Below are positions 53,242-63,528 of a DNA stretch of 64,000 nucleotides, one piece after another. Under the pieces are notes generated by a model. The model saw only the letters and a program-made list of their open reading frames with translations. It searched no databases and was not told the DNA's origin. The translations under genes were made by a program, and so were the position numbers. The stretch's first letter is position 1; every line of letters starts with the position of its first letter. The DNA is from Candidatus Sabulitectum sp. (GTDB taxonomy: Bacteria; Fermentibacterota; Fermentibacteria; Fermentibacterales; JCC-6), in the NCBI GenBank assembly GCA_023139045.1, contig JAGLOJ010000082.1:1-64000 (forward strand), written 5' to 3'.

Positions 53242-54447
53242 ATGGGCGAATTTCAATGGACGGGAACAAACCGGCAAGGGCGGACCTTGAATGGAACCAT
53301 GGAGGCAAAGTCCCGTGGTGAGGTTAAGGAACTCCTGGAATCCCGGGGGGTTGCGGTTACCAATATCAAGGGTGGCTTTGATATGTCGACCTTTGGAGTT
53401 ATCGGCTCCGGAGTCAAAGGCAAGGAGCTTGCCACATTTACCAGGCAGTTCAGCGTTATGATTAATGCCGGTCTTCCCCTGGTGGGTTGTCTGCAGATCC
53501 TTGGACGGCAGCAGGAGAACAAGGTTTTCAAGAACATGATTATTGAGGTTACAAATGATGTGGAAAAGGGAGGCACCCTGGCTGAATCCCTTGGCAAGCA
53601 CAAAAAAGTGTTCAGTGAGCTTTTTGTGAACATGGTTGCTGCCGGTGAGCAGGGTGGTATTCTTGATACCATTCTTGCCCGACTTGCCGACTATCTTGAA
53701 GATGCGGCATCTCTCCAATCCAAGATCAAGAGTGCCATGATGTATCCGCTTGTGGTATTTTGTGTTGTTATTGTGGCAACACTGGCTATGCTTCTTTTCG
53801 TCATCCCGATTTTCCAGAAGATGTTTGATGATATGGGTGGTGAGCTTCCGCAAATGACCCAGGTCGTTGTAGACATGTCTGAATTTGTACAGCATTATAT
53901 CGTATTCATATTGCTTGGTATGGGTACTATTATTTTTGCATACAACGCTTACTACAAGACGAAAAGCGGTGAGAGGGTGATTGATACAATTAAGTTGTCG
54001 CTTCCTGTTTTTGGACCGATCAACAGAAAAATGTCAATTGCAAGGTTTACAAGAACCCTTGGAACATTGACAGCATCCGGTGTTGCCATTCTTGACGGAC
54101 TGAACATCACAGCTAAAACTGCAGGCAACAGAGTTATCAGCGATGCTATCATGAAAGCCAGAGTGAGTATCTCGGGTGGAGAGAACATTGCCGGCCCCCT
54201 GGAAGCATCAGGCGTGTTTCCAACCATGGTTACTCAGATGATTGCCGTGGGTGAGGAAACAGGCGGGTTGGACGAGATGCTTGTAAAAGTGGCAGACTTC
54301 TATGATGAAGAGGTTAATGTTCTGGTGGATGGTATGGCCTCAACAATCGAGCCCCTCATGATTGTGTTCATGGGTGGATTCGTGGGTTTCCTGGTTATTG
54401 CCATGTACCTGCCCATATTCGATATGATCCAGCAGGTCGGTGGTTAA
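53242..54447 (+). CDS. pilC: Type IV pilus inner-membrane platform protein PilC
   Basis: GspF-family: FTRQFSVMINAGLPLVGCLQILGRQ...; two GspF domains; ends IVFMGGFVGFLVIAMYLPIFDMIQQVGG. Confidence 0.93.
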   Translation: MGEFQWTGTNRQGRTLNGTMEAKSRGEVKELLESRGVAVTNIKGGFDMSTFGVIGSGVKGKELATFTRQFSVMINAGLPLVGCLQILGRQQENKVFKNMIIEVTNDVEKGGTLAESLGKHKKVFSELFVNMVAAGEQGGILDTILARLADYLEDAASLQSKIKSAMMYPLVVFCVVIVATLAMLLFVIPIFQKMFDDMGGELPQMTQVVVDMSEFVQHYIVFILLGMGTIIFAYNAYYKTKSGERVIDTIKLSLPVFGPINRKMSIARFTRTLGTLTASGVAILDGLNITAKTAGNRVISDAIMKARVSISGGENIAGPLEASGVFPTMVTQMIAVGEETGGLDEMLVKVADFYDEEVNVLVDGMASTIEPLMIVFMGGFVGFLVIAMYLPIFDMIQQVGG

Positions 54448-56068
54448 TACGAACCAATACATGGTTATCAGTGGAAGGCGCCGTACCTGGCTTCAGGTGG
54501 GGCGCCTTTCCGTTCTGGGAATTCTTACCCTCTCTGGAATCTTCGCAATGAATCAGGGCGATCTGACCGTTGTGTATATTGTTGTGGCTGCCACAGCGCT
54601 TCTTACTGCGCTGATTACAGCAATGATTATGAAGCGGAATCCCGGAAGCAGTAAACCCTACTGGTTCCTGCTTTTTGTTGATTCACTTCTTCTTAGTACA
54701 ATAATTTATGTCAGCGGTGGAGTAGACGGACCATTCACTCCGTTTCTTGTTGTGCATGTTCTTGCCTACGGTTTCTATCTGGGTGTCTCAGGCGGGCTCT
54801 CTGCTGCTGCTGCCAATGTTCTTCTGGCAACCGGTTTCTCCATCATTGCCCTCAATGTACCGGGACCCAAGACAACCCTCAGCCCCCTTCTGGCAACACT
54901 GATTCAGACCGGGCAGCTGAAGCTTTCAACAACCTACATCGCCCTGAGAATTTTTATCAACGGTCTTCTGCTTGTTGCCTCTGGAATCGCGTCCGGGATG
55001 CTTGCTCAATCAATCTACACAGAGAGCGGCCATCTTCAGAGGGTGCTGAGTAATCTGGCCGAACTCAGAGCAAGAAGCAGGCACATACTTGACAGTCTCC
55101 ATGATGGCGTTGTAGTTGTGGATTCCAGGGGAGATCTTATCAGTATTAATCCGGCAGCAACAGGGCTTCTGGGAACAGATAAACCCATGCATAAATCACC
55201 GCTTGGCGAAATAGTAAGAAGCTTTCTGAAAGACAGAGATTTCCCACCGGGAATTGATATAGTGGTTGAAGAGAAAGTCATCGAATGCAGACTGAGCCAT
55301 TACGGAAACACAGATGGAGCAATTATCATTCTCACAGATACAACTGAACTTCGCAACTACCAGGCTGCACTTGAGGAGCGTGACAAACTGTCTCTAATCG
55401 GCAGGCTCAGTGCCACCATGGCTCATGAGATAAGAAACCCCCTTGCTTCAATGAGTGGTGCTGCCCAGATTCTGGCCACTGGTAAACTTGACGGAGAAAA
55501 AGCAGAGAGAATGGCTTCACTGATCGAGAAGCAATCCGGGCGCGTATCAGAGCTTATCGAGGGCTATCTTTCTCTTTCCCGGAGTACCTCAGACTTCCCA
55601 TTCACGAGAATTGACATAAATGAAGTAGTAATGGACAGTGTTGAAAGCGCCATGCATGGTTTTGCCGGAGGAGTTTCACTGGAGGTTTGCAGGGCAGATG
55701 ATAACCCTGTGGTATCAGGGAACAAAGTAAGACTGAGCCAGGTTCTGCTTAACCTGATGAGAAATTCCGTTGAAGCCCTCAGCAATGTATCAGAGCCTGT
55801 GATATCAATTGAAACCTCCCTTGAAAACAACGGCAAATTTGTGTGTATTACAGTTAAAGATAACGGTCCTGGAATACCTGAGGATTTCGTACAGAAAATA
55901 TGGAAGCCATTCAAAACATCAAGAGAAGAGGGAACCGGGCTGGGGCTGTATGTTGTCAGGAAGATTATAAGTGAGCACAGCGGCACTGTTGAAGCAGAGA
56001 GCACAGTCGGCAGTGGAGCCCTGTTCAGAATAAAGCTTCCCGTGGCAGGAGAGGATATTAATGGATAA
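54440..56068 (+). CDS. pilS: Sensor histidine kinase PilS/NtrB-like
   Basis: N-terminal TM segments, PAS-like region, MAHEIRNPLASMSGAAQIL H-box, NSVEAL N-box, KDNGPGIPEDFVQKIWKPFKTSREEGTGLGLYVVRKI. Confidence 0.9.
   Translation: MVNTNQYMVISGRRRTWLQVGRLSVLGILTLSGIFAMNQGDLTVVYIVVAATALLTALITAMIMKRNPGSSKPYWFLLFVDSLLLSTIIYVSGGVDGPFTPFLVVHVLAYGFYLGVSGGLSAAAANVLLATGFSIIALNVPGPKTTLSPLLATLIQTGQLKLSTTYIALRIFINGLLLVASGIASGMLAQSIYTESGHLQRVLSNLAELRARSRHILDSLHDGVVVVDSRGDLISINPAATGLLGTDKPMHKSPLGEIVRSFLKDRDFPPGIDIVVEEKVIECRLSHYGNTDGAIIILTDTTELRNYQAALEERDKLSLIGRLSATMAHEIRNPLASMSGAAQILATGKLDGEKAERMASLIEKQSGRVSELIEGYLSLSRSTSDFPFTRIDINEVVMDSVESAMHGFAGGVSLEVCRADDNPVVSGNKVRLSQVLLNLMRNSVEALSNVSEPVISIETSLENNGKFVCITVKDNGPGIPEDFVQKIWKPFKTSREEGTGLGLYVVRKIISEHSGTVEAESTVGSGALFRIKLPVAGEDING
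54473..54511 (+). promoter_or_regulatory. Long hairpin within pilS start region
   Basis: GGAAGGCGCC-GT-ACCTG-GCTT-CAGGT-GG-GGCGCCTTTCC. Confidence 0.55.
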
Positions 56069-57446
56069 GAAGAAGCTTTCAATACTGCTTGTGGATGATG
56101 AAGAGTCCATGGTTGAATGGCTTAGTATTCTGCTGGAGCAGGATGGTTACAAAGTGAACAGCTTTTCTCACCCGGAAGCGGCACTCAAGTGGAGCGAGCA
56201 GAATCAGGTTCATGTGCTGATCTCAGACATAAAGATGCCTGCAATGAGTGGGTTGGAGCTTTTTGCAAAGGTGAGAGAGATCCATCCCCATATGGCTGGA
56301 ATCTTCATGACTGCCTTTTCCAGTGTGGATACAGCAGTAAAAGCTGTAAGACAGGGTGCTTCCGACTACCTTCTAAAACCATTCAAGACCGGGCAGATGC
56401 TGGCTGCAATTGAAAAAGCGGTGCGTGAGAAGAAAATCACAGCCGAGAACAGGGCACTTAAACAGAAACTCAGCAAAGAGTACAACTTCCAGGGAATTAT
56501 CGGGCGTTCACAGCCGATCATCAAGCTTCTTGAAATGGTCAGGAAGGTTGCAGATCAGCCCAGCACTGTTCTCATATCAGGTGAGAGTGGTACCGGTAAG
56601 GAACTCATCGCAAAGGCAATCCACAACAACAGTATCAGAAGAGATGATCCCTTCATTGGAATCAACTGCGGCAGCCTTTCTCCGAACCTTCTGGAGAGCG
56701 AACTGTTCGGCCACAGGAAAGGCTCTTTCACCGGCGCATACAGAGACAAAGAAGGGTTGATGATTGCATCAGGCAGAGGTACACTCTTTCTGGATGAGAT
56801 CGGTGAGTTGAACAAAGATCTCCAGGTGAAACTTCTCAGGGCAATCCAGGAGAGGCAGGTACGTCCTGTTGGAGATACAGCAACCAGACCTTTCAGAGGC
56901 AGGCTGATCTGTGCGTCCAACAGAGACCTCGAGGAAATGGTTCAGGAAGGCACTTTTCGTAATGATCTGTTCTACAGGCTCAATGTTCTTCCACTGCATG
57001 TGCCTCCACTCCGTGAGCGCAGAGAGGATATCCCGCTGCTTGTAAAGCACTTCCTCGAGAATGGAAACTATCCGGGCAAAGAGTTTTCAGTGGAATCTCT
57101 GGAAGTTTTTACTGAATACAACTGGCCGGGTAATGTAAGAGAGCTGCAGAACATCGTTGAAAGAGTCTGCGTTTTGTCCAGTACCAGCACAGTGCAGGTC
57201 GCTGAACTTCCCGGCTGCCTGATGAATAAGGCCGAAAAAGGTATTTCTTCAGTCTACTCTGCCGGGATAGCAGCGCCAGGGCAGGAACCGGTACTTCCCA
57301 CCCTTTCTGAGATTGAAAAAGCATGGACATACTACATTCTTGAAAAAAAGGCCGGTGGAGAGAAAAGAGCCGCTTCAAAAATTCTCGGCATCAATGAGGC
57401 AACTCTTCACCGCCGTTTGCAGAGATACAAAACAGAGGATGAGTGA
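56061..57446 (+). CDS. pilR: Sigma-54-dependent response regulator PilR/NtrC-like
   Basis: Receiver (LLVDDEES...ISDIKMPAMSG), GESGTGKELIAKAIH, KGSFTGA, HTH ASKILGINEATLHRRLQRY. Confidence 0.93.
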   Translation: MDKKKLSILLVDDEESMVEWLSILLEQDGYKVNSFSHPEAALKWSEQNQVHVLISDIKMPAMSGLELFAKVREIHPHMAGIFMTAFSSVDTAVKAVRQGASDYLLKPFKTGQMLAAIEKAVREKKITAENRALKQKLSKEYNFQGIIGRSQPIIKLLEMVRKVADQPSTVLISGESGTGKELIAKAIHNNSIRRDDPFIGINCGSLSPNLLESELFGHRKGSFTGAYRDKEGLMIASGRGTLFLDEIGELNKDLQVKLLRAIQERQVRPVGDTATRPFRGRLICASNRDLEEMVQEGTFRNDLFYRLNVLPLHVPPLRERREDIPLLVKHFLENGNYPGKEFSVESLEVFTEYNWPGNVRELQNIVERVCVLSSTSTVQVAELPGCLMNKAEKGISSVYSAGIAAPGQEPVLPTLSEIEKAWTYYILEKKAGGEKRAASKILGINEATLHRRLQRYKTEDE

Positions 57447-57538
57447 TGACGTCTTGCAGAATGCCACACAATCATCTTTTCTCATGCAGCAGAGCTGGAT
57501 TAGCTGTAACATTGCCAGATAATGATTGAAAAGTATTC

Positions 57539-57553
57539 TGGCATATATTATGC
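57539..57553 (+). promoter_or_regulatory. Sigma-54 (-24/-12) promoter upstream of pilA
   Basis: TGGCATATATTATGC: GG (57540-57541) - N10 - GC (57552-57553). Confidence 0.7.
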
Positions 57554-57604
57554 TTCACTATGGAACATGGATACTCAACCCCATTCTCTTGAAAGGAGAG
57601 AACG

Positions 57605-57982
57605 ATGAAAAAAGGTTTCACCCTTATTGAGCTGATGATCGTTGTGGTGATTATCGGCATCCTGGCGGCAATCGCCATACCAAAGTTTACGGATGTTGCC
57701 GATAGCGCCAAAAGAAACGCCTGTCGTGCCAACATGCGTTCACTGGCCACCCAGGAAATGATGTGGATGGCTGACCACCAGACTCAGTACACCGCCTCTC
57801 TTACCGCCCTCGGATTCCCCGGCCTTAGCTGCCCCAGCGGTGGTGCTACTGGCGCTGACTACACTATTTCCTCTGCCAATACCACTGCTGGAGAGATCTC
57901 TTACATAATTACCTGTCCGACAGAACCTTCATCGCATGGTAATATTAACAACGGTATGGCTTCATGGACTGATTCCAACTAG
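57605..57982 (+). CDS. pilA: Type IV pilin (PilA-like)
   Basis: MKKG^FTLIELMIVVVIIGILAAIAIPKF class III signal; AGGAGAG RBS. Confidence 0.93.
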   Translation: MKKGFTLIELMIVVVIIGILAAIAIPKFTDVADSAKRNACRANMRSLATQEMMWMADHQTQYTASLTALGFPGLSCPSGGATGADYTISSANTTAGEISYIITCPTEPSSHGNINNGMASWTDSN

Positions 57983-58006
57983 TTTCCGGGAACCATGGTA
58001 TGATGG

Positions 58007-58030
58007 AAGCGAGCCCTTGCGGGCTCGCTT
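58007..58030 (+). terminator. Rho-independent-type terminator after pilA
   Basis: Perfect 10 bp stem AAGCGAGCCC-TTGC-GGGCTCGCTT followed by CTTGTTTGGTTCTTTT. Confidence 0.8.
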
Positions 58031-58222
58031 CTTGTTTGGTTCTTTTCAGCTTTCCGCTGTAAAGCAAAAAATGCAAATGCGTATTGCAATGAAAATAGAG
58101 TTGATTATCTTCGCTGTGTTGTTTGATTTCCCTGCGGCTTTGCAGGAATACAGGATAGCTTCGCAATGTCACAACATTCAATATGTAAAATAACACTGCC
58201 AATGAAGGGAGTTGAAAATTTC

Positions 58223-59677
58223 ATGGCGAACACACTGCTTGTAAACCCCCCATATTCCGTCAGTGAACGTTACGGAAACGACATGAAAAAGTTCGGTGCG
58301 GTCAGTGAACCTCTCGGGCTTGCATACCTCGCAGCTGGTCTTGAAGAGCAGGGTTTTAAAGTAGAGATTATTGATGCTCCGGCACAGGGAATCACTTGCA
58401 AAGGTATAGTCGAAGATCACATCAGTAAAGAGACAAATCTTATTGGAATAACATTCCTTACGCCGATGTTCGACGCAGTGAAAAAATTAGCGAATAAAAT
58501 AAAGGAATCCAACCCCGGTGTTAAGATAATCGTAGGGGGTCCTCATCCATCTGCATTGCCGGAAAGAACGCTTGAGGAAATTGCATCAATAGATTTTGTC
58601 TGCATAGGCGAGGGAGAGAGAACGATAGTAGAGGTTGCCGAATACATGGCAGGAAAAAAAGAAATAGAAAATATTAAAGGGCTGGCTTACAGACACAGCA
58701 ATGATATAAGGGTAAATGCAGCCAGACCAATCGAAAAAACGCTCGACTCTTTGCCTGTTCCCGCAAGGCATCTTCTTCCCATGAAACAGTATAACCTTAC
58801 AGCTTCAAGAACCAGGGGTTCCGGGTTCTGTCCAACCATAATACTGGCAAGGGGCTGCCCTTTCAATTGCCAATTTTGTTCTCATCCCTTTGGAAGAACG
58901 TTTCGTCATCATTCCGTAAAACGAATAATTAAAGAAATAAACGAACTCGTTGACAGGTATGACATAAAACAGGTTAATTTCGAAGCGGATACTTTAACAA
59001 TCGATAAAAATTTCGTTCTTGAACTATGCCGTGCAATGATCGATCAGAGAATCGATATCTCCTGGACATGTGAAAGCAGAATGGATACAATCGACGAAGA
59101 AATGTTGCGAATCATGAAAGAAGCCGGCTGCTGGCAAATAAGTTACGGTGTAGAATCCGGTTCTCAGAGACTGTTGGATAGCATAATTAAAGGCGTAACA
59201 AAGGAAGCAATTATCGAGGCTTTCAGAATTACAAAAAAGGTTGGAATATCGATAAGAGGCTTTTTTATGCTTGGATTGCCGACAGAAACAAAATATGAAA
59301 GCCTGCAGACGATTCATTTTGCAAACAAACTGAATCCCTTATGGGCTCAATTCACTGTTACAATTCCATACCCGGGAACTCCAATGTTCGAACAACTTGA
59401 TAAAGAGGGGCAAATACGGCATTACGATTGGACTGATTACAACACATGGGGTGGCTGGGCAGATAAAAAGCTGCCATATATTTCCGCCGGCAGGACAGAG
59501 GAAGAGATAAAGAAACTTCAGAAAAAAGCAATGAGAATGTTTTATATGCGGCCAAAGGCTTTCTTTGAACTGATTAGATCAATATCATCATACCAGGACG
59601 CAAGAAAACTGGTTAACGGGTTTATTGTTCTGATAAAGACAATTTTAGTAAAACCCGGAAAGATTAAACAGGGGTAA
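58223..59677 (+). CDS. B12-binding-domain radical SAM protein
   Basis: MANTLLVNPPYSVSERYG...GGPHPSALPERTLEEIASIDFVCIGEGE; ARGCPFNCQFCS radical SAM Cx3Cx2C. Confidence 0.9.
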   Translation: MANTLLVNPPYSVSERYGNDMKKFGAVSEPLGLAYLAAGLEEQGFKVEIIDAPAQGITCKGIVEDHISKETNLIGITFLTPMFDAVKKLANKIKESNPGVKIIVGGPHPSALPERTLEEIASIDFVCIGEGERTIVEVAEYMAGKKEIENIKGLAYRHSNDIRVNAARPIEKTLDSLPVPARHLLPMKQYNLTASRTRGSGFCPTIILARGCPFNCQFCSHPFGRTFRHHSVKRIIKEINELVDRYDIKQVNFEADTLTIDKNFVLELCRAMIDQRIDISWTCESRMDTIDEEMLRIMKEAGCWQISYGVESGSQRLLDSIIKGVTKEAIIEAFRITKKVGISIRGFFMLGLPTETKYESLQTIHFANKLNPLWAQFTVTIPYPGTPMFEQLDKEGQIRHYDWTDYNTWGGWADKKLPYISAGRTEEEIKKLQKKAMRMFYMRPKAFFELIRSISSYQDARKLVNGFIVLIKTILVKPGKIKQG

Positions 59678-59678
59678 C

Positions 59679-61556
59679 TCAATTACCGTCAGGATTGTAC
59701 CGGCAGATTACAAACTCCTGAATAATGTGAACCGGTTCAAGAATCATACCGGTTCCAATATGGTCTAGAAGAACAACGTCATTTTCGAGTTCAAAAGGCA
59801 ATGGATCATTCCTGTAAAAAGTAACATAGTCTACACCGAGATCATCAAGAATAGATATTTCATCTTCAAGAGAATTGTCCAGAAATAAATGCAGAGCCTG
59901 CGGATGATGCCAGGCAACAATCACCTTGTTGTCGGAGAAGTATCTTTTCTCCTGATGAAGAGAGAGAATCGTAGAATTTTCAGGTATCACTTCATTCATC
60001 CAGAGATGTGTAATTACTTCCGGCGATTGAAAATGCAGACCGACAAAGTTGTACCTCCCGGAGTCCCATTTTCCAGTAATAAAAGAATGGGAAACATGAT
60101 ATCTAAGCCTTGCTGGAAAATTCGCACTTGATGAGGCTGCAATAACAAATCCCGGTATAATTATGGAAGCTATCAGGATTGGAGTACAGAATAAAATCGG
60201 ACGCTTTACAAGATTACCTATAAAATAAGCTCCGAGAATACCGATAAAAGGATAAATCTGGATGGTATACTTGGCACCCCACCAGGGTGGCCAGTACAGG
60301 AGTATTGCAAAGACTGAAAAAATCAGAACAGGTAAAGACAGCCAGGCCAGAATGGATTTTTTGAAAACTGCAATAAGTGTTCCAGCAAGGAATAAAAGAA
60401 AGGCTCCTTCAATAATGGCAAAGAATATTGCTATGTTCGTTGGAACGGGCAGAATAGCGAAAGACGAAGCAGCGCCGTCTCTGTCATTTCCTCTGATAAT
60501 TTCTTCGGGGTGCGGCGGCGAGCTGTATTCATCGAACAGAAGAGATTTAACCGGAAAAACAGGGTATGTCGGACTGCCCGTTACTGCCATAGTGCGGATA
60601 CCGAACAAAACAGGCACAGCAGCAAGAGCTATTACAGAGAAAGACAGGGTACGGAAAGAAAATCTACGTCTGGAATAGAAATAGTAGAATGCATAAAGCA
60701 CAAACGGTATAAGAAACAAAGCTGAAGTCAGTTTTGATGTGAAAGCAAGCCCCAGGGCAAAGAACGGTGTGTAGTCGAAGTTCTCATGTTTTCTCAATAG
60801 TCCTCTTGCAATTGAGGTGAAAGCGATAGTAACAAAAAGCATACAGGTAATATCAGTTTTTGCATACGATGCAACAATTGTCAAAATAGAAATGTGGGTA
60901 ATCAGGATAGCTGTAACAAAGAACATTTTTTTCTTTACACCAAGCATATTGAAGCCGATAATGATGGATGCGATCAGCATTGAAAACTGGAAAACCTGTA
61001 AAACCGATAACTGATCCAGCCTGTCGGAAGAAAGAGCAGCAGGAAAGACGCTGATAAGTTCCGCCATGAATGGAAAGCCTGCAAATTCAGTTTCGTCAAG
61101 CCAGTGAATACTGCCTGATGACAACCAGAGATCAGGCCTTACTGCATATATCACCTGCGGGTCATCGAATTGCATATTCGGTATCGATGCGAACATCAAA
61201 CTTGACAAAATAATAAGAATCCATAGTAATCCGAAAACAATCTGAACAGTACCCGGTTTGCGTTGCAGCAGTGGGCTCTCACGAATGGAATGAACCAGAA
61301 CCAGCAGTCCGTAAACAGCTCCGGGAACAAGAAGAACAGATACAAAAGTTCTGGTCATTACTCCGAATAAGGACAGTATTAAAGCTGCTATTGAATAAGA
61401 CAGCATTCCGGGAACGATTGCAGGCATTGATCGGAAATGACTTTGCATGAAAGACAGCTTTGTAACAGGAACTCCCGTACCGTAGAAGGCCAGCCAGGCA
61501 ACAGCTACCCGGAGTATAGTGTACAAAAACGGCCCGGAACCCAACCAGTCTGTCAC
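59679..61556 (-). CDS. Multi-pass membrane protein, GT-C/GT39-like
   Basis: 625 aa, many TM helices; GTG start 61556 preceded by GGAGGTG. Confidence 0.6.
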   Translation of the reverse strand: MTDWLGSGPFLYTILRVAVAWLAFYGTGVPVTKLSFMQSHFRSMPAIVPGMLSYSIAALILSLFGVMTRTFVSVLLVPGAVYGLLVLVHSIRESPLLQRKPGTVQIVFGLLWILIILSSLMFASIPNMQFDDPQVIYAVRPDLWLSSGSIHWLDETEFAGFPFMAELISVFPAALSSDRLDQLSVLQVFQFSMLIASIIIGFNMLGVKKKMFFVTAILITHISILTIVASYAKTDITCMLFVTIAFTSIARGLLRKHENFDYTPFFALGLAFTSKLTSALFLIPFVLYAFYYFYSRRRFSFRTLSFSVIALAAVPVLFGIRTMAVTGSPTYPVFPVKSLLFDEYSSPPHPEEIIRGNDRDGAASSFAILPVPTNIAIFFAIIEGAFLLFLAGTLIAVFKKSILAWLSLPVLIFSVFAILLYWPPWWGAKYTIQIYPFIGILGAYFIGNLVKRPILFCTPILIASIIIPGFVIAASSSANFPARLRYHVSHSFITGKWDSGRYNFVGLHFQSPEVITHLWMNEVIPENSTILSLHQEKRYFSDNKVIVAWHHPQALHLFLDNSLEDEISILDDLGVDYVTFYRNDPLPFELENDVVLLDHIGTGMILEPVHIIQEFVICRYNPDGN

Positions 61557-61559
61557 GGG

Positions 61560-62501
61560 TCACCTCCAGTCGTTGTTTTTATCAAATGAAATGTCAAAAT
61601 CGACGCAATTCACATCTATAATATATGCCCCGAGAACTGAATCCGGAGCGTTAAGCGAATAAGATCTATCATTTGTGTCCCAGGCTGAAAGCCAGGAAAC
61701 GGGTTCTTCAGTGTACACAGTTAGTTTCTGCCAGCATGATAAAGTCGGCTGGAGATCGTAACCTGCAATAGATTCACCATTCAGGTTATAAAGATCCAGT
61801 GCACAGAGGGAATCAACGGGAAGTGCTGATACCAGTTTTACGATACAGCTGCCTTCTCCGATCACATACGAAACAGTATTTTCTTGAATAAAATCTTGCA
61901 GAGTGAGTTTTATCGAAGCAATTGAACCTGAATCAATACTGATGGAGTAGTTCAGAGAAGCACTTGAGCGGTCTCTGACAGATACATTGTAGGAGCCTGA
62001 ATCAAGCCAGACGTTGATGGCTTCCCCTGGGAAAATAACATCCGGTAAAAGAACCTCGCCTGGAAAGCCCGATGAATCAGAGACGGAGATGGATACCAGT
62101 TGTATTTGGGAGGAGTTAGTTATGGAAAGCCTGTTCGGGCCGTAAACTTTGTTTATGAGTCTGCCGTACTCTCTTCGCATTCTATCAAATTCTATGGTTG
62201 CTGAATCGACTGCCGCAAAGGATACCTCTCTGTAAGATAAATCAGAGGAGGTCAGTCCGATTATCGCAGGATAGAGCATTCCTGGTATGGCCAGCCATAT
62301 TGAACTGTCTTCCGGCAATGGAGAATCAAGCAGGTTTGGTGAAATTTGCATTTCACCGGGCATAACACTGTATACCGCAACCAGATCTCCGGAATCAGCG
62401 GCATTGTGTATCTCAATCAGCGAAACAGAGCCAGGCTGCAAGGAAAAGAAGTTGAAGAAAGAAAGAAGCACGGCCAGTATCGGTATCAGTGTCAGTACCA
62501 T
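61560..62501 (-). CDS. Hypothetical protein with N-terminal TM, beta-rich extracytoplasmic domain
   Basis: 313 aa; MVLTLIPILAVLLSFFNFFSLQPG; GGGAGG upstream; adjacent to the membrane protein gene. Confidence 0.55.
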   Translation of the reverse strand: MVLTLIPILAVLLSFFNFFSLQPGSVSLIEIHNAADSGDLVAVYSVMPGEMQISPNLLDSPLPEDSSIWLAIPGMLYPAIIGLTSSDLSYREVSFAAVDSATIEFDRMRREYGRLINKVYGPNRLSITNSSQIQLVSISVSDSSGFPGEVLLPDVIFPGEAINVWLDSGSYNVSVRDRSSASLNYSISIDSGSIASIKLTLQDFIQENTVSYVIGEGSCIVKLVSALPVDSLCALDLYNLNGESIAGYDLQPTLSCWQKLTVYTEEPVSWLSAWDTNDRSYSLNAPDSVLGAYIIDVNCVDFDISFDKNNDWR

Positions 62502-62703
62502 GACCCTCCCAATATTTGATCCGAATTTCGAGTTAGATATGGCCGGTAAAACATAACACTTAAGGCTGGTACCCTGCCAAGCAATGGTCGTCGTACTCTG
62601 CCTGCGCTCCTGAGCTCCGGCGGCAATTACACAGCGGTGCTATGCGTATTATGCACCAGTGCTGTCAGGCTGTGTGATTTAAGAGATATTTTCTCAGGCA
62701 TAC

Positions 62704-63528
62704 TTACTGAACATCCTCCTGGTAATACCAGCAGCCATCAATCTCTTTGATTGTACAAGTGGAACTGGCAAAATTCTGATGGAATAATTGAAGCAGTTGA
62801 TACTTGAACGGGAAAAAGTTGACATGCAGACTAAAGGTGTACCGATATGGTCTTTCCTTTGGCACAACTACAATCAGTCGCTTCCCGGCGACCCTTTTGA
62901 GTTCCTTCACAGCCCTGGATACATCACGGATGTGTTCAAGGGTATGAGTGCAGGTTACCGTGTCGAATTCACCGTCTCCAAAAGGAAGATTCTCGATGCT
63001 CGCCTTCCTGAAATCGATTTGAGGCAGGTTGTTTACTGTTTTCGGGTCGATAAGTATGTCGCATGCGGTGACACTGCACTTTTTACTCAGTCGTTTCGCC
63101 AGTACGCCTTTACCGCATCCAACATCGAGGAGAGATTCTCCTGAAATATTTGTATCAATTTCCCGGATCATCGATCTGCCCAGATCTGTATCGTTTTCCT
63201 GAATTTGAACTGAGCCTGTCTGTGAATAGATATCTGAAATAGACTCATCTGATATTGAAGCAACTTGCTCTTTAAAATTGAAGAAATAGTGAGCTTTACT
63301 GCCAAATGCAACTTTGAACGGCAGCCACATGAAAAATTTGCTATCCCGCAGTATTGGTGGTAAACACTCATCCAGTGCAAACTTGATTATTCTTTCCATT
63401 GAATTGTTCAAATTCATATCATGTTCCTTAAAGCTGTACCTGAGTTCAGGATGATAGTTCACATCAATTCTCGCAAGGCCGGTTTCAGTTACAGGAAGCA
63501 CGATACTTACCACCTGACTTTCAGTCAA
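62704..63528 (-). CDS. SAM-dependent methyltransferase (type 11)
   Basis: ISGESLLDVGCGKGVLAKRLSKKCSVTACDI...FDTVTCTHTLEHIRDVSRAVKELKRVAGKRLIVVVP. Confidence 0.85.
   Translation of the reverse strand: MTESQVVSIVLPVTETGLARIDVNYHPELRYSFKEHDMNLNNSMERIIKFALDECLPPILRDSKFFMWLPFKVAFGSKAHYFFNFKEQVASISDESISDIYSQTGSVQIQENDTDLGRSMIREIDTNISGESLLDVGCGKGVLAKRLSKKCSVTACDILIDPKTVNNLPQIDFRKASIENLPFGDGEFDTVTCTHTLEHIRDVSRAVKELKRVAGKRLIVVVPKERPYRYTFSLHVNFFPFKYQLLQLFHQNFASSTCTIKEIDGCWYYQEDVQ

Noticed and set aside
53107-53895. 262-aa minus-strand ORF opposite pilC/pilT
   Set aside because: Cys/His-rich shadow ORF without recognisable domain; the sense genes are complete.
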